In this document: piece by piece, positions 22,233 to 36,907 of the stretch
How positions within the stretch are numbered: the first letter of the stretch is position 1
Layout of the letters: each line of letters begins with the position of its first letter
NCBI RefSeq assembly: GCF_000091045.1
Contig: NC_006685.1
Coordinates: forward strand, 516,201 to 580,200
DNA length: 64,000 nucleotides
DNA from: Cryptococcus deneoformans JEC21
Lineage: Eukaryota > Basidiomycota > Tremellomycetes > Tremellales > Cryptococcaceae
Reading direction: 5' to 3'
Program-made: the position numbers and the translations under genes
The notes under the pieces: model-generated
Databases searched by the model: none
Told to the model about the DNA's origin: nothing
Seen by the model: the letters and a program-made list of their open reading frames with translations, nothing else

Positions 22233-23215
22233 ACATAGGAAGATAAAGCATTCTACGTACTTTTAAGTGTCCTGTGCCCTACGTACATGTATTACTTTCA
22301 GACTTGCAGGCAGCGTCCGTGCGCAGAAAGGCCACTACTATGAAAGTTGCTGCTGTGCCTGCCCTAAAAATAATTCACGAGTATCGAAGCCGGCGCCGCG
22401 TCCTCATCGTCGAGGATGGACGGAGTAATGGGACCAATATACGTATAATACTGTCAAGAAGATAGGTTTACTATGCGCTTTCAGAAGTATGTCCTTTAAA
22501 GTGTTACCGCCTAGTAATGCTCACCCAGGCAGGGTACGTATCATTTTGAGAACAAGATGATCAGAGAGATGGCACCATTGTCACCAGCTAGGGCGCTTTT
22601 TCGGCATTCAATACCGAAGATATGTCGCTTGCGGTTCATGAAATAAATGTCCCTTCCTACAACCTTGGCGTTTGCAGAAACTGGGGAATTTACCTGGAGG
22701 AAGAACGGGAGTTTTTGGTGCTTACCGATTGCAAGAGAAGGAAATCGCTGTACAGTAGTAAGAATACGAAGAGCACAAAACCTGCAGATGCTATCAACTG
22801 CTTTCAAATACACGAAGGCATTGCTGGTGATGAGCCACGCCGCCATTTTGGACAGCGGCATTAGATAAACAAACTGCCTGTACTGGCCATGTTGTTGTCG
22901 CGAACGGCGATAGAATGAGTGAAGGACATGTGAGGCAGTAAGACAATATTAGCTTAGTCAGTTTGCTTTTAGCTCCCTTCACCCCAAAGGTTTTTTCCCT
23001 TTTGGTCCAACAAAGTCGATTGATCCAATAGTAGGCCTAGATCACTGTAGTGAGGTTAGATTTAATTGTTTCTGCTATCGGGCACGTGCAACCCTGGGGT
23101 GCTATCCATGACAAGAGAGGCCCCCATTTCGGTAGATTGTGGTTTGCACATCATGATAAGTCACATCTCCTTGTATTCTTTACATATGCCGTCCTTAGCT
23201 TAATTGTATGCCATA
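22233..23215. other. Spacer between coiled-coil gene and HSP31-like gene
   Basis: Several frames of 60-106 codons overlap on both strands, such as minus 22541-22861, which starts MPLSKMAAWLITSNAFVYLK and has a hydrophobic N-terminus. None shows a known motif or clear splice context. A small unknown gene on the minus strand cannot be excluded. Confidence 0.4.
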
Positions 23216-24201
23216 TCAGGCTTCCAAAATTTCCTTCAACTTTACGGCGAGAGGTCCAGCAGAAGCAGGGTTTTGGCCTGGATATATGTTCAGTGGAGAG
23301 CGTGATGTGATGGTGCTTGGGTAATGCGCAATGGTGACCTACCAGTTAAAACTCCCTGATCCCAAATGACTTTGACACCCCAGTCTTGGTCGGCCTTCTC
23401 ATACTGCCCACCAAGTTCCTTGATTTTGTCTTCCAAACTGAAAGGGAGAATATTGACAAAATCATTGTAAGGAGTTTGTGCTTCTTCACTGTTAGAAAAG
23501 CCTGTGACACGTGCGCCAGCGAAAATAGACCTCCTAGTCGCCGGGTTGGTAGCAAGGATGAAAGCGCCAGGACCATGACACACTGCAGACACCGGCTAGC
23601 CCTATTCCTTAGCCGAATGACACCCATGAGAATGTTCAATTGTCTTACCTTTTTTGCAACGTAGAAGTCCTCTACAAGCTTGGCAAACTTTTCACTCTTC
23701 GCCAAATCAATCAAAGGCCCATGCTACGAGATGCTTCATGATCAGCTCCTAAACACTTCCATTCAAGCACGCTCTTCCGGTCTGGAATTACGCTCTTCCC
23801 TTTTGGAATCAGCACTCACTCCGCCGATGACAAACATGGCTTCATAATCCGCGGCCTTGACGTCTTCTACCTTTTTGGTGTTTTTGACCAAATTTTGAGC
23901 TTCAGGATCTTTCAAAAACTTCTGCGAATCTTCGTCCTGGAAATTCTTGACAGAGGTTTCGTCGACAGGGACGGGGCCACCCTTAGTGGAGATGGCTTCA
24001 ATACGGTAATGGGGGGAAAGGACGTAGTACGGGTGGGCGGCTTCAGGAAGATACCATCCTGTCGGCTGCAAAACAATATCAGTCATTGGCAGGTACTAAA
24101 GATAAATAAGGTAAAGGGTGGGAGGTCACACGTACTGCACCGTTGAGAAGCTTCTCGGCCGAGGTGAAGACGAAAAGTACGGCTTTGCTAGGCTGTGACA
24201 T
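23216..24201 (-). CDS. HSP31: HSP31/DJ-1 (PfpI) family protein, probable glyoxalase III-type
   Basis: A member of the class I glutamine amidotransferase-like superfamily. Fungal Hsp31 proteins convert methylglyoxal to lactate without glutathione and act in stress resistance. It starts at 24201 with MSQPSKAVLFVFTSAEK. After an intron comes GWYLPEAAHPYYVL, the Hsp31-specific E-x-x-H-P segment with the family's catalytic-site Glu. The next junction restores IGGHGPLIDLA. A further exon has AVCHGPGAF, the nucleophile elbow with the catalytic Cys. Later FSNSEEAQTPYNDFVNILPF is the typical Hsp31 cap region. The last exon (GQNPASAGPLAVKLKEILEA, stop 23218-23216) carries the conserved QNPxSA motif. 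Length of about 240 residues is normal. The reaction is inferred from the family. Confidence 0.88.
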
Positions 24202-25221
24202 GGCTGAATTTACGAACTGAGGTTTTTGAAGTACGGTTAGTCAGGCAGTGAACAATACTATTGATATACAACTACTATTATTATTGTGGGAGGAAAATGA
24301 GAAACAGAACAGAGGTTGCTGATTACCAGCCATTCATCTTTTGTTCATATTAATCTGATTGGATACAACATCATCATGTGTCTGCTGGTGTTCATCTGGC
24401 TAGAAATGACGTAGATTGCGCTGGTTATCGTTCGTCGATCTGACACGACGACGACGACGCTGCTCTCGAGGGAGGACCTCTGCGAACGCGAACACTAAAA
24501 TGATTGATAACAGTATTATGAATAAAATAATTTAAAAAGCAGCATATCAGTACGGTGGTGATCAATTACGGGATAAGTACAAGAGGCAGGCAAGACCGAC
24601 CGTGGCATTTGGAATGATTCCACGTGGGCTCAATTGCTTTTGTACGCGTGTTACACCAACCTAGACTGCATGCATCTTTCCTCCCTTCTTTGACGACATT
24701 GTGGCTTGGGGCAATGTGGAGTACCGTGCATGGCTATAGTGCTATAAATAGGTAAACATGATGGCCAAAACACCGCACTATGTTGTTGTTCATCATCCAT
24801 CACTCTCTCTTTCCTCATCGCATCGCTGCCCCTTTCTCAGCAGTATACTACTTCCTCCTCCGTTTCCCCCCCCAGTCTTCTCCACCACCCTTCTGCTCTC
24901 TCCATCCATTATCACTACGCGCCCCGCGGCAGATTGTTTCGAACCGATCCCCGATCGAATTAATTCAAGCAGGTTTTTCCCGGAAAAAAACCAAATTACC
25001 TCCTTGAAATAAGCGAGGAATCAAGTTTGAAACAAGACTCAAAATGGGATTGTTTTTTTTCTGCTTAAACCAAACCGGGGCGTCGTATTGTTTTTAGCCA
25101 TCTTTTGAGGTCGTTTCAAACCGAAAAATGGTTTGTTTCGAGTCGCTAATAAGCCTCGTTTTAATGCTCATTTACAGCTTGCATATCTAGCTGCTAGATA
25201 TAGATTGATTTCACATTACAA
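24202..25221. other. Spacer upstream of HSP31
   Basis: Contains the HSP31 promoter. Pyrimidine-rich tracts at 24780-24900 give Ser/Pro-rich translations with no gene features. The 24960-25150 part has repeated AAACC/GGTTT and TTGAAAC words in both orientations, but no defined element could be drawn. Confidence 0.45.
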
Positions 25222-26240
25222 TTAATATACATGCATACATGACTGGTACATAGCGAAAAATACTGATCTCTGACTCCCCCAAAACCACAAACACTCACAG
25301 TCAAGCTCAGCGGCCGTTGGTAAACTTGTACCATTTTTTGTTTTGAGCCGTTGCTTGCCCAAATAATCCAGCGGCCAAAGACTGTGATAGCGCTCGCGAG
25401 TGAAGAGATCGGGATGCCTATCTTGCATCTTTTTTATGAGGCAGTTGGTCAGCCAGTCACCCCCTATGATGGTAGCCGAAAACAAAACTTACCAACTTGA
25501 TAAAAAGATCTCGTTGTACGAACGTCGTCTGCTTCCACGTCGCACCACGAGCAAAGCCAGCCTGGGCGACGCTTTCGCGTACAGATTCCTGGATATGTTG
25601 TCAATACGTTGCTGCTACGGACGACGAACTAATAGCTAGCATGCTCTTGTCCCGCCAAACCCATCGCGATCCTAAGGTTGAAGCCCTTTCGCGAGATGTC
25701 CTTTGGCTTATAAATGGGAAAGGGCGATGAAACTTAGAAAGTCGCAGAGTCAGTCAAAGCGAAGATGCTCTGTCCTTTAATTAAAAGTTTACCTGCTCAC
25801 ATCCAAGCTCTTCGCAGCGTACAGGCGCATTGCTGCAATCTTTTGATTTCAAGGCACTCAGCTGTTGAAACAGCTGGAATCTTGGACAATCGGAAGACGT
25901 TTGAGGAGTTTTCCCGCTCTTGGAGGCCTTTAGGAGGAGGGTACAGCCTTCTCGACCACAAAGCCACAAGGATAATAGTGTTTTCCCAATTTTCAAGAAT
26001 GTCTTCGAAATTGAACCAAATAATAAACCGTGGAGCTCCCGCCGGAGACAACGAGGATCCGCACACCTAATGAAACAGCCCGGGTGCCCCAGATTTCAAG
26101 TGGTGGGACCAGACTCGTGCGAGTGGTCAGACATTGGGGGGTTGATGTCACCCACTCAGGAATTGCCTGCCTCTTGGGATAGTACGTAATAGTCACGTAG
26201 AACGAAGAGGAGGCCGCTGCCGGCAGATAGCGAGGCATGA
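25222..26240 (-). pseudogene. Eroded gene of unknown family
   Basis: The clearest part reads QESVRESVAQAGFARGATWK then QTTFVQRDLFIKLV on the minus strand (about 25595-25490). A plausible intron follows (GTAAGT...CATCATAG), then GDWLTNCLIKKMQDRHPDLF and SLWPLDYLGKQRLKTKN (to about 25330). Such continuity over a good intron argues for a true former gene. Upstream, stops interrupt the same frame, and further pieces lie in other frames, such as FEDILENWENTIILVALW near 26000. No intact start was found. It may be a relic, or a live gene with more introns than I could place. Confidence 0.4.
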
Positions 26241-26442
26241 ACTACATCAGCGGAGAGGATTATAATCTCCGTTCTCGTCAGCTTGTTGCAGATTTCACGG
26301 CGAAATATTACTGTGATGTTGCTCCTTGATGATAAAAACACACCAGCACCAGGTTTCTAAGAGTGCACTAACGTTTATCTCACGATAATCCGTGTATTGA
26401 CTACTATTACTTTTGACTTTCAGTGCATTGAGAATAACTACG

Positions 26443-28435
<1,993 letters not shown>

Positions 28436-29223
28436 TCACATGTAACTTTTTCCTATAAAAGTTTTTGTTGGGCTTATGGGCTATGGCCGGGATGATACTT
28501 GGTACAGGCTTTGAGAAGTAGCTGAAGATCATCTCGCGACAAGATCCTGATGATTGACTTCAGTAGTTACGACCCTTCCGGGGGGGAAATTCACTACGGA
28601 AGCTGAGTGAAGGAGAAGGCGTACTCGGCGATAAGAAACTGATGGAAAAGGGGGGTGATTGCACTTGTTTGCCGCTTGAATGTCTCAACACTCAACATTC
28701 AGGGGTACGTAGGACCGGGATTTTTGGCATCAACTTTCCAATTCATTGCCTGTAGAAAAAGGTGTAGGTGGGTGGTTGATTTGTAGAGAGGGCCGATGTT
28801 ATCGACTCACTGCAGGAGTTGCATGCCCTTTGCAGGTGCCGACATGCGTGCTCAACGCGCATCTCAAACCAGGAGGCCACAACTCCGATTCGAGAGATTA
28901 CATAACATGATTATCTTAAACTTATCCTCATAATTGTCATAATCTCATTTAATTCTCATAAAGACCTCATTAGACTAGGATTATGTAATTGATTCTTCTC
29001 CAAGTGCGACGATGCGAGTTTGCGAGTGATCTCATCGAGCTTAAAAATTAAAATTATTATTAATCAGTCAGTCATTATTCATGGATTATCATGGTCGGCG
29101 GGTGGGCGGGGCTCTGCGCTTCTACTTTTTTTGCGAAGGAAGCTCGTCCGTCCTTCATTTCAAACTAGAACATTGTATTGTCAACAGAACAGCAAAGAGG
29201 TGTCAAAAGGGGCTCTCCAAATA
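28436..29223. other. Spacer between RIO2 and YME1
   Basis: Holds the RIO2 3' end and the YME1 promoter. The centre (28897-28989) is AT-rich and bounded by a 9-bp inverted repeat, ATTACATAA and TTATGTAAT. No gene seen. Confidence 0.5.
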
Positions 29224-32108
29224 ATGCTTTCTAGGTCTGTGCAGGTGGCAGGGTTGGACCTGTTTGTGTCTTCCAGGGCAGCCAGTTTAAGATGTCAAAA
29301 ATACTGTGCGCGAAGTCCGTCAAATCTTAAGGTGAGCAATCCGATGCATATCACGCAACATGGACGCTGATGGAATAACCGGCTTTGCAGGAAATGCGGA
29401 TCCCGAGGAAAACGTCGCAAATGGTCTCGCGACCTTGCATTTCTTTTCGAGGCCTCCACAGTTCTACCTCCTGGAATGGCATTTTCAGTTCTCGGTCTAC
29501 CACCGCGAAACCATCAGAAACCCAAACAGATGTCGATCAACCTTTAACTCCTTTCCAAGCTCGAGTTGCGGAACTGGAGATCAAGGCTCATGCAAATAAA
29601 GAGGATCCGGATGCCCAGCTTGAATTTTTACGCCAGCTTTCCGAAGGAGGAGAATTCGCCGGTTTGGTGGCGTACTACGAAGGAATGGCTCTTGCCGAGG
29701 ATACATCTGGAAGTCAGGCTCTTCTGAGGAATGATGAAGCATGGGCCATATTCATGGATGCATTGGCGAGATCAGGCAGGTTGGGTGATATAGTGACTAA
29801 GGTCAGGAGAAGAGATCAGCTGCTGGCATCCATAGGTGCTAATGGCGGGTCTTCCTCGTCTGCGCCTCTGGTATCTAATCCTACACCATCCTCTGTATCA
29901 GCAAACAATTCGTCAACCTCAACGCCTTCTGTCAGTTCTCCAGGTCCTTCATTGACGTCGTCTTTGCTAAGCCGGGCGGTGTCACCGACTTCCCTAGCAA
30001 ATGCTTCGAATGCTTCTACCTCTCAGTCTCATCCTGGCGCAGGTTCTCCGCTAAATCCGATATACGTACAAATGGCCCCCCCTACTCCGCAGATGAATGC
30101 CTGGCGCGCTTTGCGTTGGGTGGCTGGATTCCTGCTTTGGGGGTTTATTATTCTCACGGTCATGTCGATGGTGATAGAGAACACTGGGCTACTGAAGGCA
30201 GGCCCTGGTCCTGTCGAGTTTGAACCAGAAGAGGGCAAAATAGTCAAATTCAGTGATGTCCATGGGGTGGAAGAAGCTAAAGCAGTAATTTTCAACCTCC
30301 CATGACTAGCTTATACAATATGGCTAATGTCGCTGGGTCCTTAGGAATTGGAGGAAATTGTCGAATTTCTCAAGAATCCGGAGAAGTTCTCGGCTCTTGG
30401 GGGCAAGCTTCCAAAAGGAGTCCTTCTGACTGGCCCTCCTGGTACTGGTAAGACTATGCTTGCTCGTGCTGTAGCAGGTGAGGCGGAAGTTCCGTTTTTG
30501 TTCGCCTCTGGTTCAAGTTTTGACGAAATGTTTGTTGGTGTCGGAGGTAAGTTTGGCCGCAACACTTCATGAGGCAGCGGCTGCTGATCTGATTGACCGC
30601 AGCCAAACGTGTCAGGGAGCTGTTCGCTGCCGCTAGAAAGAAAGCTCCCGCCATCATTTTTATTGATGAGCTCGACGCTATTGGCTCCAAACGAAGCGCC
30701 AAAGATCAACACTACATGAAACAAACTTTGAATCAGCTACTTGTGGAACTCGACGGCTTTGAACAGGCGGAAGGTGTTATCATCATCGCGGCTACCAACT
30801 TCCCTGAATCTCTCGACAAAGCTCTTACCCGTCCTGGTCGTTTTGATAGACATGGTCAGTGTGGCGCCTCTCTAGTAACTCTTAGCTTACTTATATGCGA
30901 TCAGTTGTGGTCGGTCTTCCTGACGTCCGCGGGCGTATAGAAATTCTCAAGCATCATATGTCCGAAGTGCAATACGATGTGGACGTTGACCCTAGTGTCA
31001 TTGCACGAGGCTGCCCTGGTATGAGCGGTGCAGATTTACAGAACCTAGTCAACCAGGCGGCTGTCAAGGCTTCCAGGGATGGATCGAACAGCGTTCAATT
31101 GAAGCATTTCGAATGGGCTAAAGGTAAGGAAACTGGGTGACTGACGAGTGTGGGGCTAATATAAGTCACAGACCGTATTTTGATGGGAGCTGAAAGGAAA
31201 TCTCATTATGTGACAGAGGAGTCCAAGCGAGCAACTGCTTATCACGAAGGTGGTCACGCTCTTGTTGCTCTACATACTCCGGGGGCCATGCCTCTACATA
31301 AGGTGTAAGCGGTTTCTGGGTTCGTGACAAATGGTACGCTGCTAATACATAATCAAGTACTATTATGCCCAGAGGTCAAGCTCTTGGCATTACTTTTCAG
31401 CTACCCGAACAAGACAAGGGTGAGACTTTCGCCATTGCAATGGGTGTCATCGCTTATGATCTAGCAGATTCATATACCCGTCGCGAATTCAACGCTATGA
31501 TTGACGTTGCCCTTGGTGGCCGTGCTGCTGAGGAAATGATATTCGGACATGACAACGTGACAAGTGGATGCTCAAGCGACCTTCAACGTGCAACAGATGT
31601 TGCTACTAGGATGATTCGGGTGCGTCATTTCTTTGATATTCCAGCGTCCATCAGATTGACCCTATCTAGAATTACGGTTTCAGTGACAAAGTTGGATTAG
31701 TTGCTCATGGGGATGAAGAATCTGTCTATCTTTCAAGTAAGAAGAAAGACGAGATCGAAAGTGAAATTCGGAGGTATGCAGCAATGGCTCCTATGATGAT
31801 CATTTTGATGGCTAAGTTGGCTTTTAGTTTCCTTGATCAAAGTATGACCAGAACGGAGAATCTTCTCAAGACGCACGAGAATGAGTTACATCGAGTGAGT
31901 ACTGCTTGATTGAATCAATATCGGAAAATAGAATTAACGATGATTGTCGCAGCTGGCTGATGCACTCATTGAGTACGAGACTTTATCGTTGGATGAAGTG
32001 AAGCAGGTGCTAGAGGGGAAGCGATTAAGCAGACCAACAACTGAAGGGGAAAGTTTAAAAGGTCAAGGTGAAAAGAGTGGGAAGGGTCCCATTGTTGACG
32101 GCATTTAG
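29224..32108 (+). CDS. YME1: Mitochondrial i-AAA protease YME1
   Basis: ATP-dependent zinc metalloprotease of the inner mitochondrial membrane facing the intermembrane space; it degrades misfolded and surplus membrane proteins. The start at 29224 gives an Arg-rich leader ([14 protein letters not shown]). A Ser/Thr/Pro-rich stretch follows, then one membrane span near [19 protein letters not shown]. The AAA domain has Walker A GPPGTGKT (about 30440), Walker [12 protein letters not shown] (about 30660), the pore motif MFVGVG, and the second region of homology [20 protein letters not shown]. The protease domain has HEGGH (about 31244), the zinc-binding HExxH, and [12 protein letters not shown]. 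About nine short introns occur; that at 31420-31464 is 45 nt with no stop. A single span with this order fits YME1 rather than the two-span m-AAA subunits. It ends GKGPIVDGI at TAG 32106-32108. Confidence 0.93.
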
Positions 32109-32633
32109 CTTCTAAGAAGATCACTATGCATCGGTCACAGAATAGACGTCAAGGAGCGGATGCTAACTCCTTGTTGTTTGGAGCCGAGTTATTGGTTCTG
32201 GATCTTCTTCTATGTCCTTATATTCAATGTCTGAACGATGATCGACATCCCCGTGCAGTAATAGGGGATAGCAAAGAGTCGACGGCAACTTAAGAAAGAC
32301 AAAAACTTTGCTGCCTATCAGATATCAGATAATCTTGATATACGCACCTCGTAAGGCTCATTAATCTTGTCTGTTGTTGCTGTGCCAACTATGTAATTTT
32401 CTACTCTGTCCCATCATTCTGCAAGGTTTACCTCAGCGGCTGAGATAAAGATGACAAACTTGATTATTAACATATGCGTCCCTTTGAAGGTTTGTGACCT
32501 TATGTCGGTTGACAATTTATGATTAAGTTAACCATTCCGTTCACTCTGATAATTATACACCCAACCCCTTGTCTAATGTCCAGCAATCTCTCCCGAATAT
32601 TATTCATGATTAACCCTCTAATCAACGAAAGGA
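32109..32633. other. Convergent 3' spacer after YME1
   Basis: The YME1 stop and the stop of the minus-strand membrane protein gene face each other. No gene or repeat was recognised. Confidence 0.5.
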
Positions 32634-33356
32634 TCATCTGGTTGTTGACCAGGCAATAACGACGACTATCAGAACTATTAACGTAATTGATAAGCCGCTG
32701 AATGCCCAGGCGCATTTCTTCGCGTATTTCAACTCGGTCTATAAACACAGGTCAGTAGTATCCAATTGTCCCATACTATCAATGAGCAACTCACCTTTCG
32801 AAGAATAACAATCATTTCTTCCAGTTTTTGAGCCTTTTCAGGGCCATGCTCCTCCTCAGTGGACTTTAAGGGAATCCACATACTTAAACAAGTGAAATGT
32901 GACGCGTCAGTATCGTCCCTGCACCAGCTTGAAGATGAGGTGCAGCTTGACTTACATAGTCATTCCAATGAACCAGAGCAGCGGACACAAGAAGCCCCAC
33001 TTCCAAAGGACCTTTGCCAAAGTGTTTGGCTCCTCTGTATTCATTTTCGAATAGGTGGGCAGATCCTCAGTCATTATTGGGAATTCGATCGGTGAGAACA
33101 GGCCCATGTCATATCGAGGGAACTCTTGTGCTGACTGTTGATTGTGGTAGGATGGAGGACATGTTGGTTCTGTGGCCTCAATACTAACAGGTGAGTAGGC
33201 AAGGGGAGGGCTGGCTGGGAGATCATAGCAAGGAAGCCGAGGGGAGTTGTCTGTAGTGTCAACATCTTGTGAACAATCAGAGATCGCAGGTCTCGTTGAA
33301 TGATTGACAGAAGCAAAAGCACCTGGAGCAGGAGGGTCGACGGGAGAGTTGGACAT
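32634..33356 (-). CDS. Small two-TM membrane protein with Pro-rich N-terminus
   Basis: Three exons on the minus strand from 33356. The N-terminal 100 or so residues are Pro/Ser-rich (SPPLAYSPVSIEATEPTCPP, then PPSYHN) and end with EDLPTYSKMN. A first hydrophobic segment follows (WGFLCPLLWFIGMTM), then a charged loop (KSTEEEHGPEKAQKLEEMIV). A second segment comes from the last exon (AWAFSGLSITLIVLIVVVIA), ending WSTTR. Splicing of LRK to TELKYAKKCAW uses GTGAGT and TTTATAG signals. PPSY/LPTY motifs in the cytoplasmic part could bind WW domains of ubiquitin ligases (inference). Similar short Pro-rich two-TM proteins are widespread in fungi without a known function; I know of no named family for it. 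Confidence 0.7.
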
Positions 33357-34206
33357 TTTTCAGACAATAAACGTGGTGGGATTGTCGGCTTTAAGGGCTG
33401 TACGTAGTAGGCAGTAGTGAACCTGTGACCTGTAGTTTATTATTACCGATGCGGTAGATTCATGATGGGTGGGCGTCATAAATACATTTGGATGGCCTTC
33501 AATGGCTCGTCACTAGGAAAGTTTTCCTTTCATGCCTCAATCAGTAGCCGATCAGTTTCGCGGCATATTTGAAGAGCGAGTGATGGTAAGTCTGAGTGGC
33601 GACTGAAGTGCAACGACCATCCTTTCCTGTCAAGCTCTCGTCCGAAAGGGCGGGTGGGTCAAAGCTCCGGCAAATAAACTGGAGCAATAAGGATAATTAA
33701 CATTAATTTGTCAATTACATCCGCCTCCCGCATTCCTGCTGCCGACCCTCTCCTCCACAGCCTTTATATAATCTATGCAGATCTCACCGCGATTATTACG
33801 TCATGTCAACATGTTATCTTAGTAGATCACCTAAATAGCATCAACAAATTTCATCGTCATTTGGCCTCTTATCCTCTCGCCTTCCACAAGTCGCAAGCGG
33901 CTCCATTTTTCCATTTACAGAATAGATACCCTTGGCATAAATATTAACATATGATGGTCCAACAGTGAGAAACGTATGCATCGCAGCAGCTGGAATCGCT
34001 GACGAGTCAACAATAAATGAGGTACAATGTGCCATACGTCACGCACGCGGTAGATCTTTCGTATGTACGTGCTTTATTCCTTTGGTCACTTGATTTTATA
34101 GAAAATATTGACTATATAAACTAAGGTTTCATAAGGTGTCATTTGACCAGCTCCGCAATTTTTTCATTCTCTTCATCAGAACGCAACACAAATAAACCAA
34201 GGTATT
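33357..34206. other. Divergent spacer before the Dal5-type permease
   Basis: Promoters for both flanking genes. GATA-type cores occur at about 33692 (GGATAATT), 33814 (TTATCTTA) and 33868 (CTTATCC), which could serve nitrogen control of the permease. No further gene seen. Confidence 0.4.
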
Positions 34207-36907
34207 ATGGAAAAGAGCAGCTCAGGTTACGGGGCGGCGCCTGTAGCCCTTAGTTATGAGCAGCAGCTTAAGGAGACTGGGCAGTCTGAATTTCACGAAT
34301 CAGTCGGCGAAGCTCAAGCTCCATCGTCGATGGCTTTAAAGGTTGCTGGATTGCATGACGATGGTCTTGCTCCCGGTACTGAAGCAAGAAAAAGAATCGA
34401 GAAGAGATTGAAATTGAAGCTGGATTTAAGATTCAGCATCCTCATTGTGATATACAGTGCGTACATACTTCGTTACGTATTAATAGCTGATAATAACGTA
34501 CTATTGTATCAGTTCTGTGGGCTACAGTCCATTAAAACCAGCAATTTAGGCTTACACTTTTGTGTTACTGTAGCAACTATATCGACAGAAATAATGCTGC
34601 CGCTGCAAGGTTGAAGGGGTTTGAAGAAGACCTCAATCTTACCGGCCAACGATTTCCTACAATCCTTTCGATCCTTTATGTGGGTATTAATAAAAAGCAC
34701 ATACATACGTGATAGCTAAAAATGAACATTGGTGAACAGGTAGGATATATTCTATTCCAAGGTAAGCAAAGGTTTCCACCTGAAAGTTGAATGAGCTCTG
34801 GGGTTTTGAGATTCAAGATTATATGTGAGGGCAAACCAATAAAGTGCTGACTGCCTATGTTTTTTCTTTGGCTAGTCCCGTCAAATATGCTTCTGGTGCG
34901 TTATTTATTAACAGTTTGAAATGTGCTGATGAACAGTGACAGAATCATATCGGCCGGCCATCTATCTATCTCCCTATCGCGATGCTTATAGTGAGCCAAA
35001 GAAGCGTCCGAAGTATCACAAAGCTGACGATTGGGCGTCAGTGGGGGATGATTAGCGTCCTCACAGGTGTTTGCCACAACTACGTAGGCGTTCTCCTTAC
35101 CCGGCTTTTCCTGGGGTAAGTAGATCTGCTTTTTTGTATATCTTCGCAACACTCAAACTGACTTTGTACACGACTTACTGTAACTCAGTGTAGTAGAAGC
35201 AGCCTTTTTACCTGGCGCGCTATTTGTAAGCACGACTCCTGTCATGGATGCAGATCTCATCGTTTGATACCATCGTCTCTAGATTCTGAGCAAATGGTAT
35301 CGAAAAGATGAAATCAGTCTTCGGTACACTCTTCTATACTGTGGAAACCTAATTTCCAATGCTTTCGGTATATATTTCGCCCACTTTTAGCAGCCAGGCA
35401 GCTGACTTGCTGATGCTGGGTACCAGGCTCTTTGATTGCTGCCGGTGTGTTGGCCAATATGGATGGTAAATTGGGGCACGCGGCTTGGCGTTGGCTTTTT
35501 TACAGTAAGTTTGTCTAAATTACTACAACGCACTGAAGCCATCGATGCTAATTGTCGTTATGCCTCAATAGTCGAAGGAGCTCTCACCATGTTCTTTGCT
35601 CTGATTGCCATGATAATGCTTCCTGATTTCCCTCATAATAGCAAGCGTGGATTCACCGAAGAAGAGCTTAAGGTCGCACAGCTGAGAATGCTGGAAGACG
35701 TCGGGGAAATAGACCAGGACTCAAAGGACGAGAAATGGCATACAGGATTTATCATGGCTATAACTGTGCGTGAAGCTGATTGGAAACGATATTTGCCCTG
35801 GAGTTACGCCTAACAGATTTCTAGGATTGGAAAATCTATATTCTCATGGGCAGTCTGACTACCTGTGTCACTGGCTTATCGTTTAACATGTCAGTAAAGG
35901 TATTGTTGATGCCTCCTAAGTTATCTCTAATTGCCGTCTTGATCTAGCTATTTTCCCACTTTAACGAAGACTCTCGGCTATGGCACAACAGAAACTCTGC
36001 TCCTTGCAGCCCCTCCTTGGATTGTAGGTTAACTAACCTCACGATCTTACCTCTGCTGAATTCCTATGGCCCAGTTCTCGTGCCTTCTCGCTCTTGCTAA
36101 TTCAACTCACTCTGATCGCACCAACGAGAAGTTCTGGCATTCGACTTGGCCTTTACTGATGGGAATTGTGGGGTTTATTATCTCCATAGGTGAGCTGAAA
36201 TGAAAGACCGGTGAATGGCTGTCACTGAAAAAAAAATAGCTGTGCCTCCCGAGAAAAAAGCAGGTCGCTATGTAGCCTTATTCCTGCAGGCGGGGTCTTA
36301 TGCAGGTTACATCATAGTCAGTGCAAGGATGTATCATCCTTGGTCGTCATCTGACCTATGAGAGTAGATGTACACATGGATGAGTAGTTCTTTTCCTCGA
36401 CCGCCAGCCAAAAGGGCTGTGGCGCTTGCATTCATGGTAAGTGACCATTGTAAATTGGCTCCATATAGAATTCATTTTAGGAAAGTGCAAGAAGTTAATG
36501 GTCTATAGAATGCTATGTCGCAAGTTGGTAACATTGTTGGCAGTGTAAGCAATGCCTCTCCTGTCGGCCTTAGAAAATGGTGGTCTCTTACGATCTTTTC
36601 AGTACATTTGGCCCACCAAGTTCGGGCCTAGCTACGCCAAGTCCTATGGTATAGTTCTGTCTATGTTTGGGGCCACTATTCTGGTGATTTCAAGTCTTCC
36701 CAACCCTCAATTGAGTCAAGGGGACTGATGGTTTAACAGCTCAATATGTGGTTCCGAATCATTCTCATGCGCGCCAATAAGCGCCTCGAGGAAGGTGAGA
36801 GAGCTTTTGATGAACATGGAGATACTCTTGAGCGGGCGGCTGCTTTGGAGAGTACAACTGTACAAGACGCAATGCGCATGCAGAGAGGATTCAGGTACCT
36901 TGTATAA
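34207..36907 (+). CDS. MFS anion:cation symporter of the Dal5/Tna1 family
   Basis: A plasma-membrane permease with about 12 helices, of the group that imports allantoate, nicotinate, pantothenate or similar organic anions. It starts MEKSSSGYGAAPVALSYEQQ with a cytoplasmic N-terminus of about 80 residues. Joined exons give ILNYIDRNNAAAARLKGFEE, the family TM1 signature, then LTGQRFPTILSILYVGYILF and QVPSNMLL. Later marks are WRWLFYIEGALTMFFALIAM after TM5, LPDFPHNSKRGFTEEEL in the central loop, AMSQVGNIVGSYIWP near TM11 and a C-terminal GFRYLV at TAA 36905-36907. More than ten introns, many about 50 nt, make this the most fragmented gene of the window. Substrate is not predictable. A splice near 36894 giving a GFRL end is possible but less like the family. 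Confidence 0.85.

Noticed and set aside
24758..25012. 84-codon plus-strand frame with a hydrophobic, Pro-rich translation
   Set aside because: It arises from a pyrimidine-rich tract; a second frame through the same tract is equally open.
28800..28900. Hairpin-forming segment near GCGTGCTCAACGCGC considered as a tRNA
   Set aside because: No A-box or B-box consensus and no acceptor-stem pairing of tRNA length could be drawn on either strand.
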